Shown: piece by piece, positions 32,069 to 41,233 of the stretch | Layout of the letters: every line of letters begins with the position of its first letter | Position numbering within the stretch: the first letter of the stretch is position 1 | Assembly (NCBI GenBank): GCA_041751955.1 | Contig: JBGSIB010000065.1 | Span: 67,011 to 131,010, forward strand | Origin: UBA2040 sp041751955 | GTDB lineage: Bacteria > Bacteroidota > Bacteroidia > Flavobacteriales_D > Crocinitomicaceae | Length of the DNA: 64,000 nt | Direction: 5' to 3' | The notes under the pieces: generated by a model | The model's database searches: none | The model's input: the letters and a program-made list of their open reading frames with translations, nothing else | What the model was told of the DNA's origin: nothing | Translations under genes and position numbers: made by a program

Positions 32069-34831
32069 CTAATTACTTACAAGAAAATTGAAGTTTTTAG
32101 CATCTTTCACACTTTCGTATATTTTGGTTTGAATATTTGTTCGAATATTCATCTTCACTATTTTCCAATTTTCAGCGTTTGGATAAACTCGATTCGATAA
32201 AAATACAAAGTTAATCTTGTGTTGCGGATCGGCCCAAGCCAATGTTCCGGTAAATCCAGAATGACCGAAACTACTTGGAGAGGCTGATGAACATGCCGTG
32301 GCCGCAGAACCATTCAAGTTTGGTTTGTCGAATCCTGCCCCTCTTCTATTGCGACCAGGAAATTGAACACTGGTAAATTCGTCAACGATTGCTTCTTTCA
32401 AAATTTCTTTTCCAGCGTATGTTCCTTTGTTCAAAAGCATCTGCATTAAAACGTACAGGTCATTCGCCGTTGAAAATACGCCAGCGTGACCGCCAACTCC
32501 ACCCATCATGGCTGAACCAGGATCATGAACATAACCATGAACAACTTGTTTTCTAAAAGTTCTGTCGTTTTCTGTTGGTGCTATTCTATCCAAGTTGTAT
32601 TTCAAAAAAGGATTGTAGGTCATGCTTTGTAAACCCAATTGTCTGTAAATGCGTTCATCCACATAATCTTGCATCGGTTTTTGACTCTTTTTCTCAATTA
32701 TCTTTTTGACAAAATAGTAACCCAAATCCGAATAAACATAGGATTTACCCTTCAAATCACACGATAAAATTCGGCTATATATCGTATCTGGATAGTCTTT
32801 ACGAATCCATAAATTTTGCGCCACAGGAAGGATAAAGTCTCCCGTTTTTTTGTTGGAATAATATGCAGAACTTGGTTGACCTTTTTGAAGTGTTTTCAAA
32901 TAAAAAGGTACCCACGCTGGCAAACCTGCTTGATGCGCCATCATGTCTTTCAACCAGATGTTTTTCATAGGGTTGTCTCCAACTACTTCTGGTATCAGAT
33001 TGGTAAGAGAATCTTCCAAAGAAAATTTCCCTTCACCTTGCAAAGCCATTAATGATACTGTTGAAGCAGCAATTTTAGAAATAGAAGCAATATCATAAAT
33101 TGTATTGTTCAAAACGGGCTTTGTTTTTGAATAGTCATGAAATCCGTAATTCTTTTGGTAAACGACATGCCCATCAACTCCAAACATTATTTGGCAACCA
33201 GGAAATGCTTTGGCACTAATTCCGCCTTCTGCAATATTATCTATACTTTTTAAATAACTTTCATCAATTCCAAGATAAGCAGCATTAATATATTTCAAAC
33301 GGTTCAATGATTTGATTTTAAGACCACTACCCGGTGGAAATTGAGGAGTATGGTAAAACGGTAAATTTCCTTGGAAATCAAACGCCCCGAAAACAGCTTG
33401 AATGGCTAATGATTTATCAAGAATTAAATCTTGAGGCATTATGATAATTGAACTGAATTTCGAAAAATTGGAAGTTCTTCGACGATAAAAGCTACCAGCA
33501 TCGGTTAAAAGGATGTATTTATAATTGTCTTGCGAATTTGTGGCTATTCTTATCGCATCATCAATATCATTACCAAAGCCATCCAATAAGACGATTTCTA
33601 AAGAAGTTTTGGATTTGGATTGAAATGCTTTTGAAGGTGCATAATGTTCAATTTTCTCGGAAAAAAGTGTGATGTTTTCATCCGAAGTTTTAAACAAAAC
33701 TGTATCGTGTAAATTGTTGATAGGCAGTTGATTATTAGTATTCTTGACACAGGTAATTGCGGCTTGATGAGACTGGTATTCAAATGGTTTGCTATAAGTG
33801 CCAAACGACGTTGACTTATTTTTCCCGTGAAACAAATCGTATTTCATGCGAAGAATACGCATGCATCTTAATTTTAAGTTCTCTTGATTTTGATTAAAAT
33901 AAGTTTCGAGAAAAACTAATAAGTTCTTTTTATTTCGAGCAGAAATACAAACCAAGTCGCTACCATCGCTTAGGCTTTTCATGGCATTTGAGATTTGTTC
34001 TTCGTCGTTCAATTGACTAAAATCCTCGCTCAATATAATCCCTTCAAAGCCCATACTGTTGCGTAAAAAGGACTGTCTTGAGGAAGATTTAAATTGCGGA
34101 ATTCGTTCAGTAAAAGTACTCATGTCGTCATTCATCTGAATAATACCATGACCTTTTCTGGAATAATATCTGTTTCCCGAAAGTCCCAAGGCTAAATAAT
34201 CAGCATACTCTGTTTTATTCAGCTTTTCTTCTTTGAAAAAAAAGTCATGTATCCCGATTTTAATTCCATTGTCTTCAGAAGCTTGTAATATTTGACTCCA
34301 GTATTTTTCTGATGCTAAAGGTGACTCTTGAAAAGCAAACTCTTGATTTTCCCATTTATAGAGATTGGATTGAAAAAAAGGACTTAAAACAATATTTGCA
34401 CCACTTTTTTTGGCATTTTCCATGTCAATGGCCTGCGCATAGTATGCCAGTTTGTCGCGACCGCTTTGTCCAATGACTGCCCTGTTCACTGAATTTGAAT
34501 CCAACGTCTTAGCCAATCCAATACGCAAAGGTTCTTTTTCAAAAGTTGTTGATGCGGATTTTTCAAAACTTTGGGTTCTTAAATCAAACAAAAAACCGTT
34601 TGTTTCCAATGAATCGAATACAATAGAAGTATCAGACGATTTGATCGAATGAACGCTAAGCAAGTTATACCGTTCTTGCATGGACAGTGAATTGTAAACA
34701 CTGTCGATGTTTTGTTGTGCAAGGTCCTGCGAAGAAATGAATTCTGAATCTACATCTTTTATGTTTTCTTCACCTGAAAGGTGCAACATGGAGAACAAGA
34801 TGTAGGTCCAAATAATGGATCGAAACTTCAT
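32069..34831 (-). CDS. Degenerate GH3 domain fused to beta-lactamase-type serine hydrolase
   Basis: The ATG at 34831 gives 920 residues with a signal peptide. The N-terminal ~330 residues align by pattern with family 3 glycosidases such as NagZ. The K-H-F-P-G-H-G motif is absent, and the nucleophile region reads G-I-I-L-S-E-D-F where S-D-D-L is usual. After a second GH3-like subdomain, residues ~545-920 form a class C beta-lactamase/esterase domain: S-I-S-K around residue 585, Y-S-D in place of Y-x-N, and H-S-G near residue 865. GH3-beta-lactamase fusions occur in Bacteroidota and are linked to cell-wall turnover. Here the hydrolase half looks active and the GH3 half probably not. Confidence 0.82.
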   Translation of the reverse strand: MKFRSIIWTYILFSMLHLSGEENIKDVDSEFISSQDLAQQNIDSVYNSLSMQERYNLLSVHSIKSSDTSIVFDSLETNGFLFDLRTQSFEKSASTTFEKEPLRIGLAKTLDSNSVNRAVIGQSGRDKLAYYAQAIDMENAKKSGANIVLSPFFQSNLYKWENQEFAFQESPLASEKYWSQILQASEDNGIKIGIHDFFFKEEKLNKTEYADYLALGLSGNRYYSRKGHGIIQMNDDMSTFTERIPQFKSSSRQSFLRNSMGFEGIILSEDFSQLNDEEQISNAMKSLSDGSDLVCISARNKKNLLVFLETYFNQNQENLKLRCMRILRMKYDLFHGKNKSTSFGTYSKPFEYQSHQAAITCVKNTNNQLPINNLHDTVLFKTSDENITLFSEKIEHYAPSKAFQSKSKTSLEIVLLDGFGNDIDDAIRIATNSQDNYKYILLTDAGSFYRRRTSNFSKFSSIIIMPQDLILDKSLAIQAVFGAFDFQGNLPFYHTPQFPPGSGLKIKSLNRLKYINAAYLGIDESYLKSIDNIAEGGISAKAFPGCQIMFGVDGHVVYQKNYGFHDYSKTKPVLNNTIYDIASISKIAASTVSLMALQGEGKFSLEDSLTNLIPEVVGDNPMKNIWLKDMMAHQAGLPAWVPFYLKTLQKGQPSSAYYSNKKTGDFILPVAQNLWIRKDYPDTIYSRILSCDLKGKSYVYSDLGYYFVKKIIEKKSQKPMQDYVDERIYRQLGLQSMTYNPFLKYNLDRIAPTENDRTFRKQVVHGYVHDPGSAMMGGVGGHAGVFSTANDLYVLMQMLLNKGTYAGKEILKEAIVDEFTSVQFPGRNRRGAGFDKPNLNGSAATACSSASPSSFGHSGFTGTLAWADPQHKINFVFLSNRVYPNAENWKIVKMNIRTNIQTKIYESVKDAKNFNFLVSN

Positions 34832-34836
34832 TATGA

Positions 34837-34844
34837 CAAAAATA
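34837..34844 (-). promoter_or_regulatory. Possible promoter -7 element before the GH3 fusion gene
   Basis: On the minus strand TATTTTTG matches TAnnTTTG, but it lies so close to the ATG at 34831 that the transcript would be nearly leaderless. No -33 element is seen at proper spacing. Confidence 0.3.
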
Positions 34845-34962
34845 CTTTGGATTCGTGACAATATCTGTCCGAATTATCATAATTATTAACAAAAACCTGT
34901 CCAAACTTGAAAGGGAATGACCAAATGTCAGAATTTTGTTCAAGGAATGATTCTTGATTACC

Positions 34963-34991
34963 TTTGTATTGAATTGATAATTATATTTTTG
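34963..34991 (+). promoter_or_regulatory. Promoter of the mutL operon
   Basis: TTTG (34963-34966), 17 nt, then TATTTTTG (34984-34991); both match consensus. The start site would be near 34996, about 12 nt before the ATG at 35009. It probably drives the run of closely packed genes that follows. Confidence 0.6.
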
Positions 34992-35008
34992 TTGATTAGA
35001 TTTATATC

Positions 35009-35332
35009 ATGAAGTTCAAATTCCTCGCCAATAACATCCAGAATAAACGTTTTGATTATGCGCCTATGCACTATGATGAGCGAAAAGAGCGTCTGGAATT
35101 AAAGAAAAAAGAGTTTGACCGCTTAGAAAACGAAGACCTTTCAGAGCGCGACAGAGAAGATATTTTAAGACAGAATATCAAGGATTCTTGGTCTCGAGCG
35201 CAAAATGTTCAAACACAAAAATCAGTTTCGAATTATCGTATTGTATTGTTAATCATTGTTTTACTTGCCTTGGGTTATTTCGTTTTTAACGGACTTGACG
35301 ATGTGGACGAAGTTGTAAAAAAGCTATGGTAA
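35009..35332 (+). CDS. Small membrane protein, conserved beside mutL
   Basis: A 107-residue protein with a Lys/Arg/Glu-rich cytoplasmic N-terminus (R-K-E-R-L-E-L-K-K-K-E-F-D) and one transmembrane helix near residues 76-94 (I-V-L-L-I-I-V-L-L-A-L-G-Y-F-V-F). No enzymatic motif. It ends one base before mutL, a placement I recall in other Flavobacteriales, but no function is known. First gene of the operon. Confidence 0.65.
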   Translation: MKFKFLANNIQNKRFDYAPMHYDERKERLELKKKEFDRLENEDLSERDREDILRQNIKDSWSRAQNVQTQKSVSNYRIVLLIIVLLALGYFVFNGLDDVDEVVKKLW

Positions 35333-35333
35333 T

Positions 35334-37163
35334 ATGAGTGGAGTAATCAAGTTATTGCCCGATCACGTAGCCAATCAAATTGCAGCTGGGGAAGTTATCC
35401 AAAGACCAAGTTCTGTGGTCAAAGAGTTAATGGAAAACGCCATTGACGCGGGTGCGACTAAAATTGATGTCATAATTAAGGATGCTGGAAGGACCTTGAT
35501 TCAAATCATTGACAATGGAAAAGGTATGAGCATGTTTGATGCAGAAATGTGTTTTGAACGTCATGCAACCAGCAAGCTTCATTCGGCGGATGATTTATTT
35601 AATTTACAAACCAAAGGATTCCGAGGCGAGGCACTGGCTTCTATTGCCGCTATCTCACATGTTGCTTTAAAAACATGCCAGGAAGGTGATGAAGTGGGGT
35701 CTTTATTGGAGATAGAAGGTAGTCAGATCAAGAAAAATGAACCGACTGTTTGTGCAATTGGTTCTTCTTTCGAAATTAAAAACTTGTTTTATAACGTTCC
35801 TGCAAGAAGAAATTTTCTTAAATCAGATGCGGTTGAGTTCAGGCATATCTTGGAAGAATTTGAACGTTTAGCACTCCCCCATTTTGATGTTGAATTGAGT
35901 TTGACACACAACGGCAATGCAGTTTTTAATTTGAGTAAGTCTAATTTACGACAAAGAATTGTTGGATTATTCGGTAAATCATACAACGATAGACTCGTTC
36001 CTATCAACGAAAGTACTTCCATCGTTTCGGTAGAAGGTTTTGTAGGAAAGCCAGAAGCAGCTCGGAAAACACGTGGGGAGCAGTTTTTATTCGTCAACAA
36101 TCGTTTTTTCAAAGATCATTATTTCAACAATGCTATTCAAAAAGCTTTTGAAAATTTGATATTGCCGAAAACATTTGCAAGCTATTACCTCTTTTTAGAA
36201 GTGGATCCAGCGAAAATAGACGTGAATGTTCATCCTACAAAAACAGAAATTAAATTTGAAGAGGATCGTTCCATATATTCTATCATCCACACTTCTGTAA
36301 AAACTGGATTAGGAAAATATCATGTAATACCAAGCTTGGATTTCGAACAAGAAACAAGTTTTGAATTACCTTATGGTATTAAAAATCAGGAAATTAAACA
36401 CCCTGAGATAATGGTAGATAAATCGTACAATCCTTTTAAAACTGTTTCGAAACCAGCGAGTTCAGCATCATCCTATTCATCGGGTTTTTCCCCTGCAATC
36501 AATAAATCTGCTTTCGAATCTCAAAAAGATGTACCTCACTCTTGGGAAAGTTTTTATGATATTAAAGAAGAAGATGATGAGCAAGCGAATCATTTGGATT
36601 TGAAGGTAGATTCGTTCGAAAATGCGCAATTCATTTTTTCAGGCAATTTTATGTTGACGAATTGCCAAGAAGGTATCCTCAGTATTCAGTATAGAAGAGC
36701 CTACGAACGAGTTGTTTATGAGGATATTATGCAATCTTTTCTATCGCAACCCGTTTTGTCTCAGGCCTTGTTATTTCCCTATGAGTTCCCTATAAAACCA
36801 AGTGAAAAAGCACTTTGGGAAGAAAATGGTAAGCTTTTGAAACAGCTTGGAATGGATTGGGAATTCGTGGAAGAAGAAATGATATTGAAAGCCGTTCCTG
36901 CGGTTCTTCAAGAGGAAAATATTCATCACTTGATTGAGTTGTTAAAGCAACAAATTACCGTTCATGAGATTGATAAAGGAGAAATTGCGCATCGTTTTGT
37001 GATGAGTTTATCAAAAGCGGCCGCTAAGCAAAAAAACTTAATCGATTCTAACGAAGCCGCAAGAGAATTGGCCTCTTCCCTGTTCGCATTGGAACAGCAC
37101 AGTCATTCTCCGTCAGGAAAAAATATCATTCATTATTTACAAGCAGACCAACTCGGCAAATAA
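35334..37163 (+). CDS. mutL: DNA mismatch repair protein MutL lacking endonuclease motifs
   Basis: A 609-residue MutL. The GHKL ATPase N-terminus is intact: E-N-A-I-D-A-G-A-T, D-N-G-K-G-M and G-F-R-G-E-A-L-A-S-I. N-V-H-P-T-K-T-E-I ends the N-terminal region, followed by a Ser/Pro-rich linker. The C-terminal dimerisation domain lacks the Mn-dependent endonuclease motifs: the place of D-Q-H-A-x-x-E reads I-Q-Y-R-R-A-Y-E-R, and the last motif reads S-P-S-G-K-N where C-P-H/N-G-R/K-P is usual. It may therefore not nick DNA itself. Downstream genes are two rhomboids. Confidence 0.95.
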   Translation: MSGVIKLLPDHVANQIAAGEVIQRPSSVVKELMENAIDAGATKIDVIIKDAGRTLIQIIDNGKGMSMFDAEMCFERHATSKLHSADDLFNLQTKGFRGEALASIAAISHVALKTCQEGDEVGSLLEIEGSQIKKNEPTVCAIGSSFEIKNLFYNVPARRNFLKSDAVEFRHILEEFERLALPHFDVELSLTHNGNAVFNLSKSNLRQRIVGLFGKSYNDRLVPINESTSIVSVEGFVGKPEAARKTRGEQFLFVNNRFFKDHYFNNAIQKAFENLILPKTFASYYLFLEVDPAKIDVNVHPTKTEIKFEEDRSIYSIIHTSVKTGLGKYHVIPSLDFEQETSFELPYGIKNQEIKHPEIMVDKSYNPFKTVSKPASSASSYSSGFSPAINKSAFESQKDVPHSWESFYDIKEEDDEQANHLDLKVDSFENAQFIFSGNFMLTNCQEGILSIQYRRAYERVVYEDIMQSFLSQPVLSQALLFPYEFPIKPSEKALWEENGKLLKQLGMDWEFVEEEMILKAVPAVLQEENIHHLIELLKQQITVHEIDKGEIAHRFVMSLSKAAAKQKNLIDSNEAARELASSLFALEQHSHSPSGKNIIHYLQADQLGK

Positions 37164-37173
37164 GATAAAATTT

Positions 37174-37953
37174 ATGTTCTCCTTTTTAAACAACATACCC
37201 ATCGTAACGAAAAACATTTTGCTGATAAATGTGGCGTTGTACATATTGATGATGGTTTCTTTGAGTTCAGGTGGTCCTGATCTTAGCTATTATCTTAGCG
37301 CACACTATGTTGGGACTCCATTTTTTGAACCGTATCAGATTGTGACGCACATGTTTATGCACAGCAATCAAAGCATTTTTCATATTTTCTTCAATATGTT
37401 TATGTTGGTAATGTTTGGTTCCCATCTAGAAAGGTTATGGGGAGCTAAGCACTTTTTTATTTTCTATTTTGCCTGCGGATTTGGTGCCTTTGCCCTTGAC
37501 AATATTGTTCATGGTATGGAAATTTATCAATTGAAATCAAAAATAATCGGTAGTGGGATGAATATAGCTGCCGTTGAGCAATATATTGAAACTTGTTCAA
37601 CATGTGCAAAAAGAGACCTAGTAAGTTTGGCAAAAAGTCAAGAAGGTTTAGATAGCGCCTGGTCCTACTTATTGGCCTCATTTTCCAATGGAGTTGGAGC
37701 TTCTGGTGCAGTTTTTGGACTTTTAGCTGCTTTCGGAATTTTATTTGCGAACACAGAATTGTATTTGATGTTTGTACCTGTCCCAGTAAAAGCAAAATAT
37801 TTAATTGGAATTTACGTACTCTATGAGGCTTACAAAGCATTCAATCCGACCATAGGTGATTCTACAAATCATTGGGCTCACCTTGGCGGCGCAATAGTTG
37901 GTGCAATAATTGTTTTGATTCGCCGAAAGACCAATAAAACCAATTTCTATTAA
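37174..37953 (+). CDS. Rhomboid-family intramembrane serine protease
   Basis: A 259-residue polytopic protein. The catalytic Ser lies in G-A-S-G-A-V-F-G-L-L-A-A-F and the His in N-H-W-A-H-L-G-G-A-I. H-M-F-M-H-S and H-I-F-F-N-M-F-M-L form the rhomboid L1/TM2 signature. A hydrophilic insert of about 60 residues with two Cys (C-S-T-C) lies before the serine helix. It cleaves single-pass membrane proteins; the substrate is unknown. Stop and start overlap the next rhomboid by one base. Confidence 0.9.
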   Translation: MFSFLNNIPIVTKNILLINVALYILMMVSLSSGGPDLSYYLSAHYVGTPFFEPYQIVTHMFMHSNQSIFHIFFNMFMLVMFGSHLERLWGAKHFFIFYFACGFGAFALDNIVHGMEIYQLKSKIIGSGMNIAAVEQYIETCSTCAKRDLVSLAKSQEGLDSAWSYLLASFSNGVGASGAVFGLLAAFGILFANTELYLMFVPVPVKAKYLIGIYVLYEAYKAFNPTIGDSTNHWAHLGGAIVGAIIVLIRRKTNKTNFY

Positions 37954-38831
37954 TGGCACAGGCAAATTTTATCGACCAACTCAAATCGCAATACAACAAT
38001 GGCGGAATGCACATTCGGCTAATTGCATGGAATCTAGGTGTCTTTTTCTTGATTCAATTGGGTTTATTGATTGGCAATAACAATCCTGAAATTCAATATT
38101 GGGTGGATCGGATTTTCACGCTTCAATCCAATGCATACGCGTTTCTTTGGAGCCCGTGGGGATTATTCACTAGCATTTTTGCCCATTTCGGGTTTATGCA
38201 CTTTCTGTTCAATATGATTTTCCTGTTTTTCACGGGCCAAATGTTTTTACAATTTTTTTCAGGGAAAAGACTTTTGTATACTTACATCTTCGGTGGTCTT
38301 TTTGGAGGAATAGTTCAAATCATTATCGGTTTGTTCCCTGAATTATTTGGAGAAACAGGTGCAAGAGTTGTCGGCGCATCGGGTTCTATTATGGCTATTT
38401 TTATTGCGCTAGCCATATACAAACCTCAATTGAAAGTGTATCTTTTCGGTGTGTTTGCGCTTCCCTTATTTGTATTAGCTATATTGTTTGTTGTCAAAGA
38501 TTTATTTTCGATAGGTTCAAATGATGGGATTGCCCATTTTGTTCACTTAGGTGGAGCCTTGTTTGGATTTATTTCTGTGCGGAATTTAAATTCTAAGAAT
38601 AATATCGTCACGCGTTTGATCTCATTGGTGGAGTCTTTTAGTACAAAAAGGAAATTGAAAAAATTGGAAGGGCGAAAACCTGCCAACAAAGTTAGTGACG
38701 AAGAATTCAATGAAACCAAAAAAATGACCCAAGAACAGATTGATGCCATTCTTGATAAAATAAGCCGCTCAGGTTATGATTCCTTAACGAAAAGTGAAAA
38801 GGAATTCTTATTTAAACAAAGCGGACGATGA
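37953..38831 (+). CDS. Second rhomboid-family protease with cytoplasmic tail
   Basis: A 292-residue paralogue of the preceding gene. The catalytic Ser lies in G-A-S-G-S-I-M-A-I and the His in H-F-V-H-L-G-G-A-L. H-F-G-F-M-H-F-L-F-N-M-I-F matches the family. The last ~75 residues are hydrophilic and end in a helical segment (Q-I-D-A-I-L-D-K-I-S-R-S-G-Y-D-S-L) seen in other Bacteroidota rhomboids. One base is shared with the upstream gene and 4 bp with the downstream hydrolase gene. Confidence 0.9.
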   Translation: MAQANFIDQLKSQYNNGGMHIRLIAWNLGVFFLIQLGLLIGNNNPEIQYWVDRIFTLQSNAYAFLWSPWGLFTSIFAHFGFMHFLFNMIFLFFTGQMFLQFFSGKRLLYTYIFGGLFGGIVQIIIGLFPELFGETGARVVGASGSIMAIFIALAIYKPQLKVYLFGVFALPLFVLAILFVVKDLFSIGSNDGIAHFVHLGGALFGFISVRNLNSKNNIVTRLISLVESFSTKRKLKKLEGRKPANKVSDEEFNETKKMTQEQIDAILDKISRSGYDSLTKSEKEFLFKQSGR

Positions 38832-39961
38832 AAGAAAAAAAGTGGTTCAAAAGGTTGTCAAAATTTTTCAAATTTTTGACGGTTTTCGCCATGCTTGGCT
38901 TAGTTTTAGCATATTTCAGCCCTTATGTTCATCCTGACACCGTGTGGTTTTTGCCCTTTTTTGGACTTTTATATCCTGTTTTTCTTATCATCAACATTTG
39001 TCTACTCGTTCTTTTTGTATTGTTTCGTTCAAAATGGAGCTTCGTAATTTTATTTGTTATTCTCATTGGTGGAAAGCTACATTTTCGTCAATTTGCTTTT
39101 AGTGGACCTGAAAAATCAGAGGTTTCAATGGAAGGATTCACGGTAATGAGCTATAACGTCCGTTTGTTTGATTTGTATAATTGGTCTGTAGATTCAAGTA
39201 ATGTCAATCGACTAAAAATATTTAATTTCCTGAAAGAAGAACAGCCGGATATTGCTTGTTTTCAAGAGTTTTATCATCAAGACAAGTCTTTAACTTTTCC
39301 TACACGTGATAGTTTAGTTGAAATACTTCAAACTATTGATTATCATGAGCGTTACAGCTATAAAGTAAAAGGTAGAAGAAATTTTGGAATTGCTATTTTA
39401 TCCAAATTCCCCATGATTGCTAAAGGTGAAGTTCCTCTGCAATTGACATCGGGAAATGGAAACGATAATTACTGCATTTTTGCTGATGTTGTTCGCGATA
39501 AAGATACTTTTCGTGTATATAATGTTCACTTACAATCCATTAAAATAAAATCGGATGAGTTCACGTATATCGATCCGCAAGGCAAAGTGGCAATAGATAA
39601 ATCGGCAGCGATTGAAAACGTGGTCACCAAATTGCGAAAAGCTTATCCAATGCGTGCAGATCAGGCCCAATTGGTGATTGATCATGCTAGAGAATCTCCA
39701 TTTCCTGTTATCATTTGCGGCGATTTTAACGACACTCCACTTTCCTACACATATCAAGAATTTCAAAAAGAATATTCAGATGCGTTTCGACAACTTTCAT
39801 CTGGAATTGGCGCAACATACGCTGGTAAAATTCCTGCAGGACGAATTGACTACATTTTTTATGGAACGGGGTTAAAAGGATGGCAATTCGAATTACAAAA
39901 AGAAACATTGAGCGATCATCACGCTATTTGGTGCCGCTTTTCTCGAGAAAAATCAAAATAA
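38828..39961 (+). CDS. Endonuclease/exonuclease/phosphatase-family membrane hydrolase
   Basis: A 377-residue protein with two to three N-terminal transmembrane helices (to about residue 95) and a C-terminal EEP domain. Motifs: M-S-Y-N-V-R, the catalytic Glu in C-F-Q-E-F-Y, N-V-H-L-Q, C-G-D-F-N-D-T-P, R-I-D-Y-I-F and S-D-H-H-A. Such membrane-linked EEP proteins act on phospholipids or nucleic acids outside the cytoplasm; the substrate is not evident. Coupled to the rhomboid gene by a 4-bp overlap. Confidence 0.87.
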   Translation: MKEKKWFKRLSKFFKFLTVFAMLGLVLAYFSPYVHPDTVWFLPFFGLLYPVFLIINICLLVLFVLFRSKWSFVILFVILIGGKLHFRQFAFSGPEKSEVSMEGFTVMSYNVRLFDLYNWSVDSSNVNRLKIFNFLKEEQPDIACFQEFYHQDKSLTFPTRDSLVEILQTIDYHERYSYKVKGRRNFGIAILSKFPMIAKGEVPLQLTSGNGNDNYCIFADVVRDKDTFRVYNVHLQSIKIKSDEFTYIDPQGKVAIDKSAAIENVVTKLRKAYPMRADQAQLVIDHARESPFPVIICGDFNDTPLSYTYQEFQKEYSDAFRQLSSGIGATYAGKIPAGRIDYIFYGTGLKGWQFELQKETLSDHHAIWCRFSREKSK

Positions 39962-39979
39962 TTTGTATATTTTAGTGCT

Positions 39980-40603
39980 ATGCTAGTTGAAATAAATGAA
40001 AACAATATAGACAACCGTCTAATCAAACAAGCTGTTGATATTTTGAAGTCTGGAGGTATATTAATTTTTCCGACCGACACTGTATATGCAATGGGTTGCG
40101 ATTTATTTAATAAAAAAGCTCTCAATCAGCTAGCATCGCTAAAAGGTGAGAAATTGAACAAGGTAAATTTCTCTATTTTGTGCCATGACTTGTCCAATTT
40201 GTCTGATTATGTAAAACCGATTGACCGTTCTACATTTAAATTATTGAAGCAAAATACACCTGGTCCCTTTACTTTTATTTTAGTGGCCAATAACGATGTT
40301 CCAAAACTTTTTGACAGCAAGAAGAAGGAAATCGGAATCAGAATACCACACAATAAGATTTTGCTCGAAATTATCGAAACCCTCGGAAACCCAATTGCAA
40401 CAACTTCGCTTCACGACGAAGAAGATACGCTTTTGGATTATTTTACCGATCCGTATGAGATTTACGAGCGATACATGGACAACAACAGCATTGAAATGAT
40501 TATTGATGGTGGTCATGGTCGTCTGGAAGCCAGTACAGTTGTTGATTGCACAGACGGCGATTTCACCATCCTTCGTCAAGGTGCAGGAATTATAGATTTA
40601 TGA
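39980..40603 (+). CDS. Sua5/YrdC/YciO-family protein (threonylcarbamoyl-AMP synthase type)
   Basis: A 207-residue protein with the YrdC fold. The ATP/threonine-binding strand is G-G-I-L-I-F-P-T-D-T-V-Y-A-M-G-C-D, followed by K-V-N-F-S-I-L-C, P-G-P-F-T-F-I-L, I-G-I-R-I-P and the terminal E-A-S-T-V-V-D-C. It would make threonylcarbamoyl-AMP for the t6A37 modification of tRNA. YciO-like paralogues share these motifs, so the tRNA role is likely but not certain. It ends with a 4-bp ATGA overlap with the GATase gene. Confidence 0.85.
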   Translation: MLVEINENNIDNRLIKQAVDILKSGGILIFPTDTVYAMGCDLFNKKALNQLASLKGEKLNKVNFSILCHDLSNLSDYVKPIDRSTFKLLKQNTPGPFTFILVANNDVPKLFDSKKKEIGIRIPHNKILLEIIETLGNPIATTSLHDEEDTLLDYFTDPYEIYERYMDNNSIEMIIDGGHGRLEASTVVDCTDGDFTILRQGAGIIDL

Positions 40604-41187
40604 TTATCATTTTAGATTGCGGCAGCTCAAAAGTTCCTGACATTGAACAAATGGTGGACGAATACATGGATTTTAAAACGGTTCCGTTTTTAAACTTTAA
40701 TCCGAATGAGTTTGAAGATTATGCTGGAATAATAATTTCTGGTGCACCATTGTTGATTACTGAAATGAATATGGATAAATATCTGGTTGTGTCCAAATGG
40801 ATTAAGACTTTAGAAAAACCAATTCTAGGAATTTGTTTTGGTCATCAGATGATTGGTTTGCATCATGGTGCTTTCGGTAGTAAAATCAAAGAAGATAGAA
40901 CATGGCAAGAAATAGAACAAATGGAAAGCGATCGATTGTTTTCGCGCATGCCAACTGTTTTTAATATGATGGAAGATCATTGCGAAGTGATTTCTATTCC
41001 TCGAGATTTCGTTTTATTAGCGAGTTCGGATGCGTCTATAAATGAAGCCATGCGGCATAAAACCAAGAATTTGTTCGGTGTTCAGTTTCATCCTGAAGTA
41101 TCGGGGAATATGGGAAGTATTTTGATAGAGAACTTCATTAAAATCTGCCAGAACCCAGATACCCCACATGCCGATGTTGAAATATAA
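40600..41187 (+). CDS. Class I glutamine amidotransferase (GMP synthase-like domain)
   Basis: The ATG at 40600 overlaps the previous stop codon and gives 195 residues; a longer frame to 40546 is unlikely. The nucleophile Cys lies in L-G-I-C-F-G-H-Q and the His-Glu pair in V-Q-F-H-P-E-V. It is a stand-alone amidotransferase domain like that of GMP synthase, without the synthetase half. It could transfer glutamine ammonia to a partner or hydrolyse gamma-glutamyl compounds. Confidence 0.85.
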   Translation: MIIILDCGSSKVPDIEQMVDEYMDFKTVPFLNFNPNEFEDYAGIIISGAPLLITEMNMDKYLVVSKWIKTLEKPILGICFGHQMIGLHHGAFGSKIKEDRTWQEIEQMESDRLFSRMPTVFNMMEDHCEVISIPRDFVLLASSDASINEAMRHKTKNLFGVQFHPEVSGNMGSILIENFIKICQNPDTPHADVEI

Positions 41188-41233
41188 GCTCTGCTAAATT
41201 TCATAAAGACAATAATTTCACGAATTTTAAGGC

